From: Chloroflexota bacterium
GTDB lineage: Bacteria > Chloroflexota > Ktedonobacteria > Ktedonobacterales > Ktedonobacteraceae
Assembly (NCBI GenBank): GCA_021828635.1
Contig: JAJZEJ010000089.1
Location: 1 to 7,286, forward strand
Reading direction: 5' to 3'
Length of the DNA: 7,286 nt
Part shown: positions 5,280 to 7,286 of the stretch, in pieces
Layout of the letters: each line of letters starts with the position of its first letter
Numbering within the stretch: the first letter of the stretch is position 1
Position numbers and translations under genes: made by a program
The notes under the pieces: generated by a model
The model's input: the letters and a program-made list of their open reading frames with translations, nothing else
What the model was told of the DNA's origin: nothing
Database searches by the model: none

Positions 5280-5867
5280 CTACTTCATAAATGCTTCAAG
5301 GCATGTTTTGATGGTGGGCCATTCTGCATCAATGATGCTGTAATAGACGGAATGGCGATAGTAACCATCTGGCATAACCATATGATTGCGCAACACGCCT
5401 TCTTTCCGCGCACCGAGACGTTCGATGGCACGCTGTGAGGTCACGTTGCGGCTATCCGTCTTGAACTGCATACGAATGGCACCCAACGTCTCGAAGGCAT
5501 GGCGCAACAGCAGATATTTGCACTCCGTATTGATGCGCGTGCGTCTGAACTCAGGTGCTAGCCAGGTCGAGCCGATCTCCAGGCCGCGATCTTGTAGCAT
5601 GATGTTGAGATAGCGCGTTGAGCCAACAAGACGCCCACTATGACGCTCAATAGTCACAAAAGGCACCTGCTGACCAGCCTCCTGCGCTTCTAATGCTACG
5701 GTAATCCAACCGTCCATTTCCACTTGCGTGTTGGGTTGTGGATGGCTCATGTAGCGCCAGATGTCTATGTCATGGCTGATAGCAAAGAGTTCCGCGCTAT
5801 GGGAGAGGCGTAGCGGCTCCAGGCGCACGCTCTTTCCTTCCAACGTAACGGGATTGACTTGCATCAT
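5280..5867 (-). CDS. GNAT-family N-acetyltransferase (RimJ/RimL type)
   Basis: A 195-residue cytoplasmic enzyme predicted to move an acetyl group from acetyl-CoA to an amine, with unknown substrate. From the start chosen here: the N-terminal strand LEGKSVRLEPLRLSH (9-23), DIDIWRYMSHP (33-43), the strand VTIERHSGRLVGSTRY and then EIGSTWLAPEFRRTRINTE (97-115). The C-terminal part has the typical SRNVTSQRAIERLGARKEGVLR (139-160), where the Asn-x-x-S-x-x-x-x-x-x-L-G pattern marks the acetyl-CoA site. The CoA loop reads RRTRIN, where relatives often have RGTGIN-like sequence, so one or two glycines are missing. The frame extends upstream to ATG 5912, but ATG 5867 overlaps the TGA of the upstream GH15 gene as ATGA and has GGAG eleven bases before it. 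It is therefore the likely start and implies translational coupling. Ribosomal-protein acetylation or antibiotic modification are both possible. Confidence -1.
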   Translation of the reverse strand: MMQVNPVTLEGKSVRLEPLRLSHSAELFAISHDIDIWRYMSHPQPNTQVEMDGWITVALEAQEAGQQVPFVTIERHSGRLVGSTRYLNIMLQDRGLEIGSTWLAPEFRRTRINTECKYLLLRHAFETLGAIRMQFKTDSRNVTSQRAIERLGARKEGVLRNHMVMPDGYYRHSVYYSIIDAEWPTIKTCLEAFMK

Positions 5868-7286
5868 TGCACGTTCTGCTCCTGAAAACGAGTGTATTTG
5901 CCAACATACCAACGTACCGTTGAGACCAGTTCGGCATGGCTCCAGGTCAAAGGCGAGACGCTCAAGGGTTCGCTGGTAAAGGGGTTAACCTGCTCAGCCA
6001 TCACGCCACTGGGGAGCGCGTGGTTATGCGCCCATTCTAAGAGCGGTAGCGCCTTGCGCAAATCATCAATCGTCTTGGCACTGGCGATGCGATATTGGGC
6101 CAGCCAGAGCGTGCAGATGAACCAGGGATTGCCCTGTGCCTGCGACAGATCGGACGTGACCTGATGATAGTAGTCGTTCTCATAACGCGACATGCCACCA
6201 ACATCCGTATGCACCCAGAGCGTCTTCTCCATAATCTGCATCGTGCGTACTACGCGCTCATCATCGGCGGATAGCATACCAAACTGGAAGACACTGCACA
6301 GGCTACTATCAATGGTTTCATCCTTTTGCAGGTTGCCCTGTTCGTCTACATTAATCATACGCACAAAATGACCGCTTTGTTCTTCCCACAGATATTGCAG
6401 AGCCGCATTCTTAATCTCCTCAGCCGCCTGCCGATATTTCTGTGCCAAATCATCTTCACCAAAGATGCCCGCGAAGTTGGCCGCAGCATCAAGACCTGCA
6501 TAGACGGCTGCCACGGTATACGTCAGGATACCATGTCGCTCCTCCCAAAGATCATAGGATGGGCTGGGCAATTTGGTATGCGGCTCACGGAAATTCGTCA
6601 TGAAATCGGCACCGGCGACAATCAGCGGGCGGAAATGTGGCGCGACAAATTCCAGATCGTGAAAACACAGGTAGTGCTGCCACAGACTATAGAGTACAAG
6701 CGCGGTTTCGTCTTCCTGGATGGGTAATTGTGGCTTGCCATTTGCGTCAATCCAGGGATGCCAGCTACTGCCCCAGGAGCGGTCGGGGTTGTATTTATGC
6801 ATCAGATAGCCATCAGGCATCATCACGTTACCACAAAAATCATAGAAGAAACGGGTGATCTCTGAGTAACCTGCATGGCTCATAGCATTGGCAACCAGCG
6901 CACCATCACGCGGCCACATATAAGAGTAGCTATCGTCGGAAAAGTGTCGTATATCGGCATCATTGGCGGCTATAATCGCACCACCCTCGTCAATTTGGGT
7001 ACGCAAGATCAGCAAGCTGCGTTTGTAAAAATCGACCAGCGAGGGCGAAAGATCAGCAAAGGTTTCGCCGTCTTTATTGGTCCAGCGATGCCAGTAGTTA
7101 AGCGTGCGTGTCTTGAAGATAGCAGGGCCACGCTCACAGATCATCGCATTCATCTGGGTAACATCGAGGAAGTCAGTACCAACGGCCAACCAGTGGAAGA
7201 CCTCGGCGGTATCACCAGCGTTCAAGCCAGGTACATGCAGCGCCATCGTGCTATCAACAGAACCTTGCGCGATAGGGTTGCGGCCC
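5864..7286 (-). CDS. Glycoside hydrolase family 15 protein (glucoamylase/trehalase-type), 5' end outside the window
   Basis: The frame is open to the edge of the window, and the codons before the ATG at 7246 read GRNPIAQGSVDST, which fits the family. The gene therefore continues upstream and that ATG is internal. About 473 residues are visible, covering the (alpha/alpha)6-barrel catalytic domain; GH15 proteins are usually over 600 residues with an N-terminal beta-sandwich. Numbering from the Met at 7246, YSYMWPRDGALVAN (107-120) is the substrate-binding segment, E235 in YDLWEERHG matches the general acid, and E418 in GVMAEQVNP matches the general base. The enzyme should invert and release glucose from alpha-glucosides. 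Substrate could be starch-like glucans, isomaltose or trehalose, since bacterial GH15 members include all of these. No signal peptide can be judged. Its TGA overlaps the start of the acetyltransferase gene, so the two are co-transcribed. Confidence -1.
   Translation of the reverse strand, partial: GRNPIAQGSVDSTMALHVPGLNAGDTAEVFHWLAVGTDFLDVTQMNAMICERGPAIFKTRTLNYWHRWTNKDGETFADLSPSLVDFYKRSLLILRTQIDEGGAIIAANDADIRHFSDDSYSYMWPRDGALVANAMSHAGYSEITRFFYDFCGNVMMPDGYLMHKYNPDRSWGSSWHPWIDANGKPQLPIQEDETALVLYSLWQHYLCFHDLEFVAPHFRPLIVAGADFMTNFREPHTKLPSPSYDLWEERHGILTYTVAAVYAGLDAAANFAGIFGEDDLAQKYRQAAEEIKNAALQYLWEEQSGHFVRMINVDEQGNLQKDETIDSSLCSVFQFGMLSADDERVVRTMQIMEKTLWVHTDVGGMSRYENDYYHQVTSDLSQAQGNPWFICTLWLAQYRIASAKTIDDLRKALPLLEWAHNHALPSGVMAEQVNPFTSEPLSVSPLTWSHAELVSTVRWYVGKYTRFQEQNVQ

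Overview
The window is about 7.3 kb of bacterial DNA of moderate GC content. It carries six recognisable protein genes, one of them cut at each end of the window, a distinctive small peptide gene, and three copies of a short palindromic repeat. Gene content and protein style (an M24 peptidase with DFW in place of DxG, a bacterial GH15 enzyme, a PgeF with a TTG start) suggest a Chloroflexota chromosome, perhaps Ktedonobacteria-like. That placement is an inference from general resemblance, not from a marker gene.

Left part (1-1664). The 3' end of a D-2-hydroxyacid dehydrogenase gene (+) converges on an M24-family Xaa-Pro-type peptidase gene (-). A strong 11-bp hairpin lies between them. Upstream of the peptidase gene are two more copies of the same palindrome, in opposite orientations.

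Centre (1665-3104). A lone 80-residue peptide gene (-) has a double-glycine-type leader and a Gly-rich core with a CGSC pair and no charged residue. It looks like a bacteriocin or RiPP precursor. Its upstream region shows a good sigma-70-like promoter inside a 7-bp inverted repeat, and an AU-rich hairpin that would hide the Shine-Dalgarno sequence. No maturation or export gene is visible in the window. Divergent from it is pgeF (+), the peptidoglycan editing factor (multicopper-oxidase-like / YfiH family), which probably starts at a TTG just behind an extended -10 promoter.

Right part (3220-7286). A Ca2+/H+ antiporter of the CAX type (-) is divergent, across about 85 bp, from a PsiE-family membrane protein with a His/acid-rich N-terminal tail (+). 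The latter converges on a two-gene operon (-): a GH15 glucoamylase/trehalase-type glycosidase, whose 5' end lies outside the window, followed by a GNAT acetyltransferase joined to it by an ATGA stop/start overlap.

Most genes are unrelated housekeeping or metabolic functions in short transcription units. The part most likely to be new is the peptide gene with its regulatory leader and the neighbouring repeats. No gene-free stretch exceeds 300 bases. The longest are 1448-1664 (peptidase promoter plus two repeats) and 1908-2204 (divergent promoter region), both described below.
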